Origin: Ignavibacteriota bacterium
GTDB taxonomy: Bacteria > Bacteroidota > Ignavibacteria > UBA10030
DNA: 64,000 nt
NCBI GenBank assembly: GCA_003170475.1
Contig: PMZI01000052.1
Coordinates: 16,705 to 80,704 of the forward strand
Reading direction: 5' to 3'
Part shown: positions 46,749 through 55,619 of the stretch, piece by piece
How the letters are laid out: each line of letters begins with the position of its first letter
Numbering within the stretch: the stretch's first letter is position 1
The notes under the pieces: model-generated
Told to the model about the DNA's origin: nothing
Seen by the model: only the letters and a program-made list of their open reading frames with translations
Database searches by the model: none
Program-made: the position numbers and the translations under genes

Positions 46749-48859
46749 ACTGCTTTCTTCGGTTTGCCGGTCTCGGACACGACCTCAGGCGTTGGTGGAG
46801 CAGTCGGAGGAGTGTTCTGATCAACTTTTTCGGGTTCACCGTTCCGTCGAGGATCGACCGGCGGGAGTTCCTCACCGCGAATGAGCTTGTCGATTTCGTC
46901 AGAGTCCAGAATTTCCCGTTCGAGCAACGCGTTGGACAAACGGTGGAGCGTTTCGATGTCCTCGCGAAGAATTTTCTCCGAGCGCTTCATCGCGGACGTT
47001 ATGATCTTCTTCACTTCCAGATCGATCGCGATGGCGGTGTTCTCGCTGAAGTTGCGCGAGCGCGTGATCTCTCGGCCTAGAAATATCTCTTCTTCTTTGG
47101 CTCCATAGGCAAGTGGTCCAAGCTTTTCACTCATGCCCCACTCGCAAACCATCTTGCGAGCAATCTCTGTCGCGCGCTCGATGTCATTACCTGCCCCGGT
47201 CGTGAGCTGGTTGAAAATGAGTCTCTCAGCGGCTCGGCCGCCGAGCGCATAAGTGATCATCGCGTCAAGATAATCTTTCGAATATGTATGCTTCTCGTCG
47301 ATGGGGAGATAGGTCGTGACACCCAATGCACGTCCTCGCGGGATAATGGTCACCTTGTGAACGGGATCAGCCTCAGGAAGATGCTTGGAAACGAGAACGT
47401 GTCCCGCTTCGTGATATGCAGTCACACGCTTCTCCCGATCGGAAATGATAAGGCTCTTTCGTTCCATCCCCATCATGACCTTGTCTTTCGCTGCCTCGAA
47501 ATGAACCATTGACACGACCTTGCAGCTTTGACGGGCTGCGAGAAGAGCCGCCTCGTTCACAAGGTTGGCGATATCGGCGCCGGAAAGTCCGGGTGAGCCT
47601 TTGGCGAGGATTTCGAGTTTCACATCGTCGGCGAGAGGGATGTTCTTCGTGTGGACTCTAAATATTCCTTCGCGCCCCTTGACGTCGGGTCTATCCACAA
47701 CCACTTGGCGATCAAATCGACCTGGTCTGAGCAACGCTGGGTCCAGCACGTCGGGACGGTTCGTCGCAGCAATAATGATGACACCGCTGTTTTGCTCGAA
47801 GCCATCCATTTCCACGAGGAGTTGATTCAGCGTTTGCTCACGTTCGTCATGTCCGCCGCCGATGCCTGCGCCACGATGACGGCCAACGGCGTCAATTTCG
47901 TCGATGAAGATAATGCATGGCGCGCTCTTCTTCCCTTGTTCGAAAAGATCGCGTACGCGTGAGGCGCCGACACCAACAAACATTTCCACGAAGTCTGCAC
48001 CGCTGATGGAGAAGAACGGAACGCCCGCTTCTCCGGCGACGGCTCGGGCGAGGAGAGTTTTCCCTGTTCCCGGAGGACCGAGGAGCAACACGCCTCTCGG
48101 AATCTTGCCGCCAAGTCTTTGGAATTTTGTTGGCTCTTTGAGAAACTCGATGATTTCCTGAAGCTCCATTTTCGCTTCGTCAGCGCCTGCGACGTCCTGG
48201 AAGGTCACTTTCGTCATCCCCTCGGTCAGGAGTTTCGCGCGACTCTTGCCAAAGCTGAATAGACCCTTTGTCCCCCCTGCGCCGGCTTGCATGCGGCGGA
48301 AAATGATCATCCAGATGCCGATAAGAAGGATCCAGGGCAGCGTCGAAATGAGCAGGCTTGTCCAGGTACTGTCTTCCTTCACGACATTGAACTTCAGACC
48401 TTTTCCCGTCCATGTCGTGATTACTTCTTCGTTGATAGCGGAATAAGGAAGCGTCAACCAGACCCGCGTTGCCCCTTTTTGAGGCTTCTCGTTGCTGGTG
48501 ACAATGTCCGTAGGAGCTTTGAGCTTCGCGTGAAAATCGTAGTTGTTGAAATCCGACTTCTTGATCACCGCCTCTGCAAACTTGCCGTCGTTGAGCAAAC
48601 TCTGGTAGGAGGTGTAATTGATCTCATACTCGGTCTCTTCGGTCTGTTTGAACGCGAGCATGATAAGATAGACGGCCAGCAAAATACCGAGCCAGCCGGC
48701 GATCATCCGTCCGACTTTGTTCCAGTTGAATTCGTCATCGCGATACTGTTTGGGGCCCTTTTTGGGGGCTCGCGGAGGGGGAGGCTGCGTGCGCCGAATC
48801 TTGCCGCCATCCTTCTGTTTATCATCAGATGAATCGTCTGCAAACCATTGTTCATTCAT
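46745..48859 (-). CDS. ftsH: ATP-dependent zinc metalloprotease FtsH
   Basis: FtsH is a membrane-anchored AAA+ protease that removes damaged membrane proteins and regulators. In the 704 residues, two helices (about 51-71 and 168-188) flank a periplasmic domain. The AAA module has Walker A GPPGTGKT (261-268), Walker B FIDEID (318-323) and the second region of homology [19 protein letters not shown]. The zinc site is HEAGH (483-487). The N-terminal 45 residues are basic and proline-rich, longer than in E. coli. A Pro/Thr-rich C-terminal tail follows the protease domain. Confidence 0.98.
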   Translation of the reverse strand: MNEQWFADDSSDDKQKDGGKIRRTQPPPPRAPKKGPKQYRDDEFNWNKVGRMIAGWLGILLAVYLIMLAFKQTEETEYEINYTSYQSLLNDGKFAEAVIKKSDFNNYDFHAKLKAPTDIVTSNEKPQKGATRVWLTLPYSAINEEVITTWTGKGLKFNVVKEDSTWTSLLISTLPWILLIGIWMIIFRRMQAGAGGTKGLFSFGKSRAKLLTEGMTKVTFQDVAGADEAKMELQEIIEFLKEPTKFQRLGGKIPRGVLLLGPPGTGKTLLARAVAGEAGVPFFSISGADFVEMFVGVGASRVRDLFEQGKKSAPCIIFIDEIDAVGRHRGAGIGGGHDEREQTLNQLLVEMDGFEQNSGVIIIAATNRPDVLDPALLRPGRFDRQVVVDRPDVKGREGIFRVHTKNIPLADDVKLEILAKGSPGLSGADIANLVNEAALLAARQSCKVVSMVHFEAAKDKVMMGMERKSLIISDREKRVTAYHEAGHVLVSKHLPEADPVHKVTIIPRGRALGVTTYLPIDEKHTYSKDYLDAMITYALGGRAAERLIFNQLTTGAGNDIERATEIARKMVCEWGMSEKLGPLAYGAKEEEIFLGREITRSRNFSENTAIAIDLEVKKIITSAMKRSEKILREDIETLHRLSNALLEREILDSDEIDKLIRGEELPPVDPRRNGEPEKVDQNTPPTAPPTPEVVSETGKPKKAV

Positions 48860-48903
48860 AGAGACTTCACTCCTTCAACCTCGCCGCTCAGGATAGTTTG
48901 ATG

Positions 48904-49455
48904 CTATTTTTCTGTTGGGGCGAGTCTGTAAATACTCTTCAAGTTACGAACTTTTTGGGCATAGTCCAACCCGTACCCAATGACGAATTCCGGCGGAATT
49001 TCGAAACCGACGTAATCGATGGGAAAATTGACCTTTGCCACGGACTTCTTCAACAATAGAGTAACAACGCGGAACGATGCCGGGTTCTCTCTCATGACAA
49101 GTTTTTTCATGAAGTCAATGGAAAGCCCGGAGTCGATGATATCCTCAACGACGACGATATCCCTTCCTTCCACCTGACAGTTCAAATCCTTGAGAAGAGT
49201 CACCTGTCCTGATGAAATCTTTGCATCCCCGTAGCTTGAGAGCTTGAGGAAGTCGACCTCGCAATCCAGCGAGATTTCCCGCACCAGGTCGGAGAAGAAG
49301 ATGAACGACCCATTCAAAATGCCTATGAAAATCGGCACTTTCCCCCGGTAGTCTTCGTTGATACGTGCCGCGAGTTCCTTGACCCTTTTCTGGATCTGTT
49401 CTTCCGAGAGATAGAGCGTAAACCGGTCGTTGTTGATGGTGATCTCGTTTGTCAT
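48904..49455 (-). CDS. hpt: hypoxanthine phosphoribosyltransferase
   Basis: Hpt salvages hypoxanthine (and usually guanine) to IMP/GMP with PRPP. Start ATG 49455 gives 183 residues, the family size; the longer frame upstream overlaps tilS. Motifs are FIGILNGSFIFFSDLVREI, the PRPP-binding VVVEDIIDSGLSIDFMKK, and VGFEIPPEFVIGYGLDYAQK. The order tilS-hpt-ftsH is conserved across many bacteria, which supports all three assignments. Confidence 0.96.
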   Translation of the reverse strand: MTNEITINNDRFTLYLSEEQIQKRVKELAARINEDYRGKVPIFIGILNGSFIFFSDLVREISLDCEVDFLKLSSYGDAKISSGQVTLLKDLNCQVEGRDIVVVEDIIDSGLSIDFMKKLVMRENPASFRVVTLLLKKSVAKVNFPIDYVGFEIPPEFVIGYGLDYAQKVRNLKSIYRLAPTEK

Positions 49456-49471
49456 TCTCTCCAGCCGTCTG

Positions 49472-50869
49472 CTAGTGGTGAAAGGATGTGGAATTGAATT
49501 CAAGCCTGACAACGTTTTTGGTCTCGGCCGTGATCTTGAAACGATCATCCAGGCGCCTGCCGCAGATCCAGACGACGGACCCATCAGATTCCAGGATGGG
49601 GACGCTCCGTTTCTGCACGAGCGGAATCTTTTCGTCAACAAAGAAATCGCTCACCTTTTTCCTGGTGTTCATGCCAAGGGGGATAAACCAGTCTCCGTCC
49701 TGCCAGAAACGGAGCAGGAGATGGTTGCCCAGTTTTTCGGCATCGACAAACTCAACCCTTCGACCTGAGCCGAAAGAGCTCGGGCGGGGCATCGGAAGGC
49801 TGAGCGAGAACAAGAAATCACCGAATGTGAACGAGTCGCCCGGGGAGACCGCCCGATGGAGGTCGATTGCCTCGCCAGGACGCACGAATCTGAGCTGATC
49901 TCTGTCGCGGTAAACGTGAAGCGATTTCGAAAGTTGCACGAGGCTTCCCGTCTCGAGGTCACAGAGTCCGAGCACCCGATGGACTTTATCCGACTCGACC
50001 TCGGCTCCGATCTTGCGGAGTACCTCGAGAACGATTCCCTCCTGGAGATAGTGAGGCTTCGATCGAAGCATCACGATGGTGAGAGAACATTCGCCATCGC
50101 GTGTGGTGAAAATCGATTCATTCAGCGACGTCTGAACTTCCGCTGAGACCATCGTATCAAGCTGACGCATGAGTTGAGAAAGACTGTTGAGCGATGCAAT
50201 AACATCGGTTTCGCTTGAGGATTCCAACAACGGGATGACAGTCTGACGAACGTAATTGCGCCGGTATTTGGTGGATTCGTTGGAGGAATCGACTCTGAAA
50301 CTGATCGCACGATCGCTCGCGTACTGTTCGATATCTTTTCTCCGGGCGAAGAGGAGCGGCCGAATAATATTTCCGGGTTCGCGCCGTAAAGGAATTCCCG
50401 AAAGTCCCCGAATGCCGGATCCTCGAAGTGCGTTCATCAGGACCGTTTCAGCATTGTCGTCCGCCTGATGGGCTGTGGCCACGCAGTCCGCCTTCACTTG
50501 CTGTCGGACTTCTTCGAAATACTCGTACCGCAGGTTCCGAGCGGCTTCCTGCTTCGAAAGATGGGTTTCCGCTGCATGCGCCAGAGTATCGACGCGTTTG
50601 CAGAAGAATGGAATCTGGAAAACCTCAGCTGCCCGTCGAACGAATTCTTCGTCTCCGTCCGATTCATCGCCTCGCAGTGTGTGGTTGATGTGAGCGAGTG
50701 TGAGGCGGAAGTTCCATTCGGCGCGGAGCGCGGCGAAAAGATGCAACAGTACCATGGAGTCGACTCCGCCGCTGACCGCCAGAACGATCACACTGCCTGG
50801 CGCTACAAGCCCGGAAATCTTGATCTGATGGGCGAACCGATTTTCCAGAGAATGGTGGCTTGGATGCAC
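49472..50869 (-). CDS. tilS: tRNA(Ile)-lysidine synthase
   Basis: TilS converts the wobble cytidine of tRNA-Ile2 (anticodon CAU) to lysidine, changing decoding from AUG to AUA. The 465 residues begin with an N-type ATP pyrophosphatase domain: SGGVDS (residues 33-38), then HINHTLRGDESDGDEEFV, TAHQADDNAETVLMNALRG and GIRGLSGIP. C-terminal tRNA-recognition domains follow (LLLRFWQDGDWFIPLGM). It sits 93 bases downstream of a tRNA gene with anticodon CAT on the same strand. Confidence 0.95.
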   Translation of the reverse strand: MHPSHHSLENRFAHQIKISGLVAPGSVIVLAVSGGVDSMVLLHLFAALRAEWNFRLTLAHINHTLRGDESDGDEEFVRRAAEVFQIPFFCKRVDTLAHAAETHLSKQEAARNLRYEYFEEVRQQVKADCVATAHQADDNAETVLMNALRGSGIRGLSGIPLRREPGNIIRPLLFARRKDIEQYASDRAISFRVDSSNESTKYRRNYVRQTVIPLLESSSETDVIASLNSLSQLMRQLDTMVSAEVQTSLNESIFTTRDGECSLTIVMLRSKPHYLQEGIVLEVLRKIGAEVESDKVHRVLGLCDLETGSLVQLSKSLHVYRDRDQLRFVRPGEAIDLHRAVSPGDSFTFGDFLFSLSLPMPRPSSFGSGRRVEFVDAEKLGNHLLLRFWQDGDWFIPLGMNTRKKVSDFFVDEKIPLVQKRSVPILESDGSVVWICGRRLDDRFKITAETKNVVRLEFNSTSFHH

Positions 50870-50884
50870 GATCGTCTCTAAGCA

Positions 50885-50924
50885 AAGAATTCTTGACCCT
50901 CATCGATCAGGACCAAGAATTCTT
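50885..50924 (-). terminator. hairpin between tRNA(CAT) and tilS
   Basis: Read on the minus strand, AAGAATTCTTGGTCC and GGGTCAAGAATTCTT form a 15-bp stem (13 Watson-Crick and two G-U pairs) with a 10-base loop. Only a short mixed sequence follows rather than a T-run. It may act as a weak terminator or a 3' processing hairpin for the tRNA before tilS. Confidence 0.5.
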
Positions 50925-50961
50925 GTGATGACCTTACAGCGAACCTGCTCGCTGAGTCTTG

Positions 50962-51035
50962 TAGCGGGGGAGGGACTCGAACCCACGACCTACGGATTAT
51001 GATTCCGACGCTCTAACCAGCTGAGCTACCCCGCC
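50962..51035 (-). tRNA. tRNA-Met (anticodon CAT); elongator Met or Ile2
   Basis: A 74-base cloverleaf without encoded CCA. Acceptor GGCGGGG pairs with CCCCGCT (G1-T72 wobble); D stem GCTC/GAGC; anticodon loop ATCATAA with CAT; T loop TTCGAGT. T27-T43 and T50-T64 do not pair. The paired end of the acceptor excludes initiator tRNA. CAT elongator tRNAs read AUG, or AUA if modified by TilS, whose gene is next door; sequence alone does not decide between them. Confidence 0.9.
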
Positions 51036-51072
51036 AAAGCAACCTTCGATTTATGATTTTGCATTTTGTGCA

Positions 51073-51187
51073 CCCCGCCGCTGTTGGGCGGGGCTGATTG
51101 CGCGTTTTGTGCGTCTCCCGCTTCTTGGATTCCGATCAATGGCGGGATTCAAAGAGCGGAACCGCCGTTTTGTGGCGGGACTGATTG
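51073..51187. repeat. two imperfect copies of a GC-rich hairpin module
   Basis: Copy 1 (51075-51100) and copy 2 (51162-51187) share CCGCCG, then TTG or TGT, then GGCGGG and CTGATTG. Copy 1 folds as CCCCGCC (51073-51079) with GGCGGGG (51087-51093). The shared GGCGGG blocks resemble the acceptor stem of the adjacent tRNA, so these are probably tRNA-derived fragments. Confidence 0.5.
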
Positions 51188-51271
51188 AACTGCAGCGCAA
51201 TTCCGACACCCTCACCAGCTGCCTGCCCGCTGAAGTCCGTTTCTCAGGACGCAGGCGGGAGCTACCCCGCC
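51173..51271 (-). pseudogene. degenerate tRNA(CAT)-like copy with an insertion
   Basis: On the minus strand, GGCGGGGTAGCTC (51271-51259) is identical to the first 13 bases of the neighbouring tRNA. After about 38 inserted bases, which can pair as GCCTGC/GCAGGC, the D-loop to anticodon-stem segment returns at 51200-51220 with 18 of 21 bases identical. A TTCAATC T-loop-like string follows. The 3' end TCCCGCCA can still pair with the 5' GGCGGG. The anticodon arm is incomplete, so it should not work as a tRNA. 51272-51588 shows no convincing gene; it has a GC-rich hairpin near 51527-51570. Confidence 0.55.
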
Positions 51272-51588
51272 GAAGAGAATGGCAAAGATGTTGGGAGCAA
51301 GACGATCAGCGAAACTACCTCAATATACCAATTTCGGCGCGCATCTGCAATTGGAAATTCCATTGCGTGGGACATTTTTCCAGCCTTTGCGCTACAATCA
51401 GTTTGGCGACGGGAAGATTTGTGGAGACCGGCGGTGGAGGATGGCTACTCGATTGACGAAGCCAAATGAACTGAAATGATCGAAGGGACTGTCTGGGGAG
51501 AATGTGAACGAGAGTATCCGATTATTGGACACGGAAGTCCCGGTGTTCTATTCCCGGGCCCATGTCCGTTCCGAAGGCTGAACCGAGG

Positions 51589-52299
51589 TCAGCCCCGATT
51601 GAAAACGTACGTGAATGGATCGAAAGAGTATAGCTGCTTGAACCGATCGAAGGAGTGCAACTTCTGCAGTGGCGTGCGCCCCTGAAGAGCCGGGAGTTCC
51701 CTGTAGTTATTGTGAATCAAGAGATACGAGGCCAGCCCTTCCATGAGCTCGCCGCTCGAAATCCCGTTCAGCGATCCTGACGCCATCCTGGAGAATGTAA
51801 ATTTCGACAATTGCGGATAGAGCTCATCGTTCAATGGACGGCTCATCACAGAATGATGCATCATGCGAGCTTGAAGGAATTCTGAAAACCGCTGGTGTGT
51901 CGGGAGACTCGAGTTCACGTAAAAAGGAGCTTCGTCCGCAGTCCTGATTTGCAGGATCGGAAATGGAAACCTGGACATCGTGAACTCAACAAAATCAATC
52001 GCAGAGGCAAATGATGCCGTCACGTAGAGTCGGGCGATCTGAAGGTGCGTGCTCGCATCTATGGCAGAGAAGACCACCGGTTCAGTTTCGCTGACTTCAT
52101 TGGACAACTTTGACGATTCGATGTAGACGAGAAATCCGGGAGTTGGTGCGACGAGATCCACGACTGAGCGACTTTGTCTCACCGGCTTCAAACCGAGTTG
52201 ACCAAGTTCTGACCACGGCAGCGTCGTCGGCGATGTCTCGCCAGCGTGTTGTTCGAGAAAACGGGACTGAAAAGAACGAGAGTCTCGTGAAGACTGCAT
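51589..52299 (-). CDS. integrase-core-domain protein lacking catalytic acids
   Basis: A 236-residue protein similar to the DDE integrase core of IS481/IS3-type transposases. ATG 52299 is chosen because AGGAGG (52311-52306) lies six bases upstream; the open frame beyond it resembles nothing. Matching segments are FLVYIESSKL, AIDASTHLQIARLYVTAS, RFPFPILQIRT, YLLIHNNYRE and GRTPLQKL. In alignment by eye the first Asp is Glu61, the second is Ala121 (RTADEAPF against QTDNGxEF), and the third Glu is missing near residue 161. There is no N-terminal HTH domain and no terminal inverted repeat is evident. It looks like a relic or a domesticated protein. Confidence 0.6.
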   Translation of the reverse strand: MQSSRDSRSFQSRFLEQHAGETSPTTLPWSELGQLGLKPVRQSRSVVDLVAPTPGFLVYIESSKLSNEVSETEPVVFSAIDASTHLQIARLYVTASFASAIDFVEFTMSRFPFPILQIRTADEAPFYVNSSLPTHQRFSEFLQARMMHHSVMSRPLNDELYPQLSKFTFSRMASGSLNGISSGELMEGLASYLLIHNNYRELPALQGRTPLQKLHSFDRFKQLYSFDPFTYVFNRG

Positions 52300-52809
52300 C
52301 TGTAGCCTCCTGAGCAGAGATTTGCTCGATGACGGTGCACCAGAGATGCTTCCATCCCCGTGCCAGATTTTTTTAACCCAATTCCTCTCTCTCCCGCGAC
52401 GCGACACGCAAAACCAACGCCTCTCCCAGTGATAGTCGCACCGGAAAATCAAGCTTATCAGCCACCCGTCGTGAGGCTGCAGCCAGCTGCTGTAGATTCT
52501 ACAATTTCCAGTGGTGATGTCGTCAATTTCCCGGATTTTCTGATCGTCAACGAGCATCCCGTTCTTCGCTGACGGATATCCAAGACATAGGTCGCTCAGT
52601 ATGTCGGAGAGTCGGGGGGAGGGAGTGTCGATCACAGTTCGAGGACTGTTCGTCTCTCCAGCAGCCATCTCTCTCGTCAGGTTTCTCCCACCGATTGGAT
52701 AAATCGCTTGAAATGATGGTGCGAGTGACGTATTTTGTGAGCGAGAAGGTCAGTTCGGGATTTGATCTTCATTTGATAATCACAGATCAACCTCTGGTTC
52801 GCGATACTT
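52300..52809. other. intergenic region without recognisable gene
   Basis: About 510 bases between the divergent integrase-like and GT-C genes. The only clear element is the AGGAGG ribosome site of the integrase-like gene at 52306-52311. I see no tRNA, repeat or convincing promoter, and open frames here have no recognisable similarity. Confidence 0.5.
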
Positions 52810-54438
52810 ATGAGTCGATGGTTCCGTTCTCACTGGCCATTGGTCCTCGCCATGGTCGTCCTTCTTGCCACGATGGGGGGGCTCCTCAGGATTTCGCTTG
52901 CCGAGAACGGCGGTCGCTTCGTGTATGCCCTCGACGACGCGTACATCCACATGGCTATGGCAAAGAACTTTGCCCAGCACGGCGTGTGGGGTGTCTCACC
53001 CGAGCAGTTCTCATCATCATCTTCTTCTATGTTGTGGGTGCTTCTGCTCTCTTCTGTCTATGTCATCGTCGGAGTCGGCGAGCTGGCCCCTTATTTCCTC
53101 AATATTGTCTTTGCGGCAGCTCTCCTTTTTGTCGTGTACAGAATCCTGGTTCGGGATCGCCCCCCATCCGCATATGTTTTCCTGACGCTGATCGTTATTA
53201 TCTTTGCGACTCCGCTCACAACCCTGATCGTGAGCGGAATGGAGCACGTGCTTCAGATTGTCTTCACGATCCTGTTCGTGTACCTCTCGGCGGAATATCT
53301 CGCGAAGGAAAGCGAGGAGAAGGTCCATGCACCCAGAGCCTTGTACGTTCTGGCACCCCTGATGACCTCTGTTCGGTATGAAGGCCTTTTTGTTGTTTTC
53401 GTTATCTGTTGTCTGCTGGCGTTGCGGAGACGATGGGGGCCCGCCTTCCGCATTGGTCTTCTTTCTCTGGTTCCTATCGTTCTGTATGCTCTGATCTCCG
53501 TCTCTCACGGCTGGTCCTGGTTGCCGAATTCGATTTTGTTGAAAGGTCGTTTTCCGCGGATGACATCGATCGTCGCATTCGTGAACTTCTTCGATTGGAC
53601 TATTCCGAATTTCTTCCGTTCACCTCTGCCCGTCCTGTACCTCTCTCTCACTTCGCTTGTCCTGCTTGCGGTGGGTTTCAAACGGGGGGCAGGTCTGTGG
53701 AATCGGAACCAGATCATAGTGTTTGTTTTTCTTAGTGTCACATTCCTCCATCTACAGTTCTCTGATGTGGGTTGGTTCTTTCGGTATGAAGCCTATCTTG
53801 TGGCCTTGGGTGTCATCGCTGTCGCTCTGTCGCTTCTGGACGTCTTCGAGGACTGGAAGCAAATGATCACATCGCCGGAACGGGTGGCTGTGCTCCTGGC
53901 GGTGATCGCGCTGTTCGCCTTCTTTCCGGTGCGCATGCTCACAGTCAGAGCCTTCGACGCTTTCAGGGAGTCAACGAAAGCACAGAATGATCGGTACTTT
54001 GAGCACATCATCCCGGCGAAGTTCCTTTCTACATACTACAGTCGTCAGACCATCATCGTCAACGATCTTGGCGCAGTGGCATTCTTCACAAACGCACGCA
54101 TTCTCGACATGTATGGAATTGGAAATGTAGAGCCGCTCCGGTTCCGCCAGAAGAAGAACGGATACGTCAGTTCCGATGTGTCGCAATGGGCGACAAGAGA
54201 TCATGCAAAGATAGCCGTCCTTCAGGTCCAGTGGCCGGAGGTTGCTCCTCGGATTCCGCTCGACTGGATTCCTGTCGGTGAATGGGAAATCCCACGCAAC
54301 GTAGTGTTCGGAGATCGGAGAATCGGATTCTTTGCACTCGACACTGTCGAAGCGGTCTCATTGGCACAACACTTGAGAGAGTACTCGGTGCTCGTGCCCG
54401 GGCGGATTCACCAGATTCAGTATGATCGTCAGCAGTAA
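52810..54438 (+). CDS. GT-C-fold membrane glycosyltransferase-like protein
   Basis: A 542-residue protein with about 11 membrane helices and a soluble C-terminal part (about 390-542). After the first helix comes ALDDAYIHMAMAKNFAQHGVWG, whose paired acidic residues match the catalytic loop of ArnT/PMT-type (GT-C) transferases using polyprenyl-phosphate sugars. The later segment NDLGAVAFFTNARILDMYGI is also common in this group. No SD is apparent before ATG 52810. Target lipid or protein is unknown. A second, TPR-bearing GT-C protein is at 59.4 kb. Confidence 0.75.
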   Translation: MSRWFRSHWPLVLAMVVLLATMGGLLRISLAENGGRFVYALDDAYIHMAMAKNFAQHGVWGVSPEQFSSSSSSMLWVLLLSSVYVIVGVGELAPYFLNIVFAAALLFVVYRILVRDRPPSAYVFLTLIVIIFATPLTTLIVSGMEHVLQIVFTILFVYLSAEYLAKESEEKVHAPRALYVLAPLMTSVRYEGLFVVFVICCLLALRRRWGPAFRIGLLSLVPIVLYALISVSHGWSWLPNSILLKGRFPRMTSIVAFVNFFDWTIPNFFRSPLPVLYLSLTSLVLLAVGFKRGAGLWNRNQIIVFVFLSVTFLHLQFSDVGWFFRYEAYLVALGVIAVALSLLDVFEDWKQMITSPERVAVLLAVIALFAFFPVRMLTVRAFDAFRESTKAQNDRYFEHIIPAKFLSTYYSRQTIIVNDLGAVAFFTNARILDMYGIGNVEPLRFRQKKNGYVSSDVSQWATRDHAKIAVLQVQWPEVAPRIPLDWIPVGEWEIPRNVVFGDRRIGFFALDTVEAVSLAQHLREYSVLVPGRIHQIQYDRQQ

Positions 54439-54522
54439 TCTCCTTGCCGTCAGCTCGGTTTTGCGCGGCATGATGAGCTCCTGCGGGCTGGTCGACGCGA
54501 ACAACCATCAAAAGGGGGTCAC

Positions 54523-55050
54523 GTGAAATTCCCATTGTTGCTTTGCGCATTCCTCTTGATCTCCTGCGGCAAGAACGAGATGGATGACCAGGCACGCGCC
54601 TCGGCTCAAAGCGAGGCACAAATTCAGGAGATGATATCGTCCTTGTACGCGGGCTTCGCGCACGTGTACAACGGAGGGGGCATCAACTCCGACAGCCTGA
54701 TTGATGCGTACTACGACAAGGGGATCCACTACGTCACCTCCTGGGGTTGGACGGAGCCGATCGATTCGACGAAGGCCCGACTGCGAAATGCCGCGGCACA
54801 TGTGAAGGAGTACAGCGCTCATATCGAGGGCCTCCAGGTGAAAACATATGGAGATGGGGCATATGCCTTTTTCATCCTCCGGCAAAACACAAAAGTCGAC
54901 GGCGCACCACTTGAGGAATATCTGCCCACGACGTTTGTTCTCGAGCGACGCGAAACAGGGTGGAAGATTGTCCACGCACATCGCTCGACGGACTACGAGA
55001 CATTTGAGCAATACATCGCGATGCAGAAGAAGAGGGTCGGCGGTAAGTGA
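54523..55050 (+). CDS. lipoprotein with SnoaL/NTF2-like (DUF4440-type) domain
   Basis: A 175-residue predicted lipoprotein from GTG 54523. The signal MKFPLLLCAFLLISC has a lipobox with Cys15. The mature part (about 35-165) has the length and pattern of an NTF2-like fold: a helical start, YYDKGIHYVTSWGW, and the strands YAFFILRQNTKV, TTFVLERRETGWKIVHAH. Such domains bind small ligands or act as inhibitors; no function can be given. It is followed by a second short lipoprotein. Confidence 0.65.
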   Translation: MKFPLLLCAFLLISCGKNEMDDQARASAQSEAQIQEMISSLYAGFAHVYNGGGINSDSLIDAYYDKGIHYVTSWGWTEPIDSTKARLRNAAAHVKEYSAHIEGLQVKTYGDGAYAFFILRQNTKVDGAPLEEYLPTTFVLERRETGWKIVHAHRSTDYETFEQYIAMQKKRVGGK

Positions 55051-55121
55051 CTGGGTCGGCGCCTTCATCGAACATGTGAGTGTCCAGTTTCAAAATGCGA
55101 GTTCCTGAGGGGAGTAAGGGA

Positions 55122-55598
55122 ATGAAATCGTTTCGACTGCCGTCTCTGACAGGGTGGGGGGCCTTTTCTTTTTGCATCCTCTTGCTCGTCATCTTGCCTT
55201 CCTGCGCGAAGAATCCTCGACACCAGACCCCCGAAACGAGCGGTCGTGACACCCTTGCCCGGACGCAGGAACTCCGCGATTCGAGTTCGGGTTCTTCAAG
55301 AAGGATGGATGGTGCGACTCTGCAAGCGGAAGCGCCCGGCGATCGCGGGGCACTTGGGAACGGATCCGGGCTCGTCGATACACTCGTAGGTTCTGTGCAT
55401 GTGGTTGGCAACGAACCGTTTACGAGACTTGCTCTCGCATTGGAGCAGGGAAGACGCAGTATCTTTATTCTGGCGGATACAACTCGATCGAGACAATTAC
55501 GAACGTTGCAGGGGAGAGTTGTTCGGATCTTCGGTACGATCGTCAGGAACGAGACCGGAGACTACGTTCGTCTACATGAGTTTACGATAGTTCAATAA
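55122..55598 (+). CDS. small putative lipoprotein
   Basis: A 158-residue protein from ATG 55122 with GAGGGGAG upstream. The hydrophobic segment FSFCILLLVILPSC ends in a lipobox cysteine. A low-complexity Ser/Thr/Arg-rich stretch (about 30-75) leads to a small beta-rich domain with LQGRVVRIFGTIVRNETGDYVRL, which resembles an OB-type fold. I do not recognise a family. It precedes the secreted protease by 21 bases. Confidence 0.6.
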   Translation: MKSFRLPSLTGWGAFSFCILLLVILPSCAKNPRHQTPETSGRDTLARTQELRDSSSGSSRRMDGATLQAEAPGDRGALGNGSGLVDTLVGSVHVVGNEPFTRLALALEQGRRSIFILADTTRSRQLRTLQGRVVRIFGTIVRNETGDYVRLHEFTIVQ

Positions 55599-55619
55599 TT
55601 TATCAGGGGAGAACATCTC

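Noticed and set aside
51279..51479. Possible decayed DUF2442-like coding remnant on the plus strand
   Set aside because: A few phrases look similar across different frames, but no single frame holds a convincing match, so I cannot support a pseudogene.
52300..52668. Upstream extension of the integrase-like gene to 359 residues
   Set aside because: The extra 123 residues resemble nothing and would bypass a near-ideal SD placed before ATG 52299.
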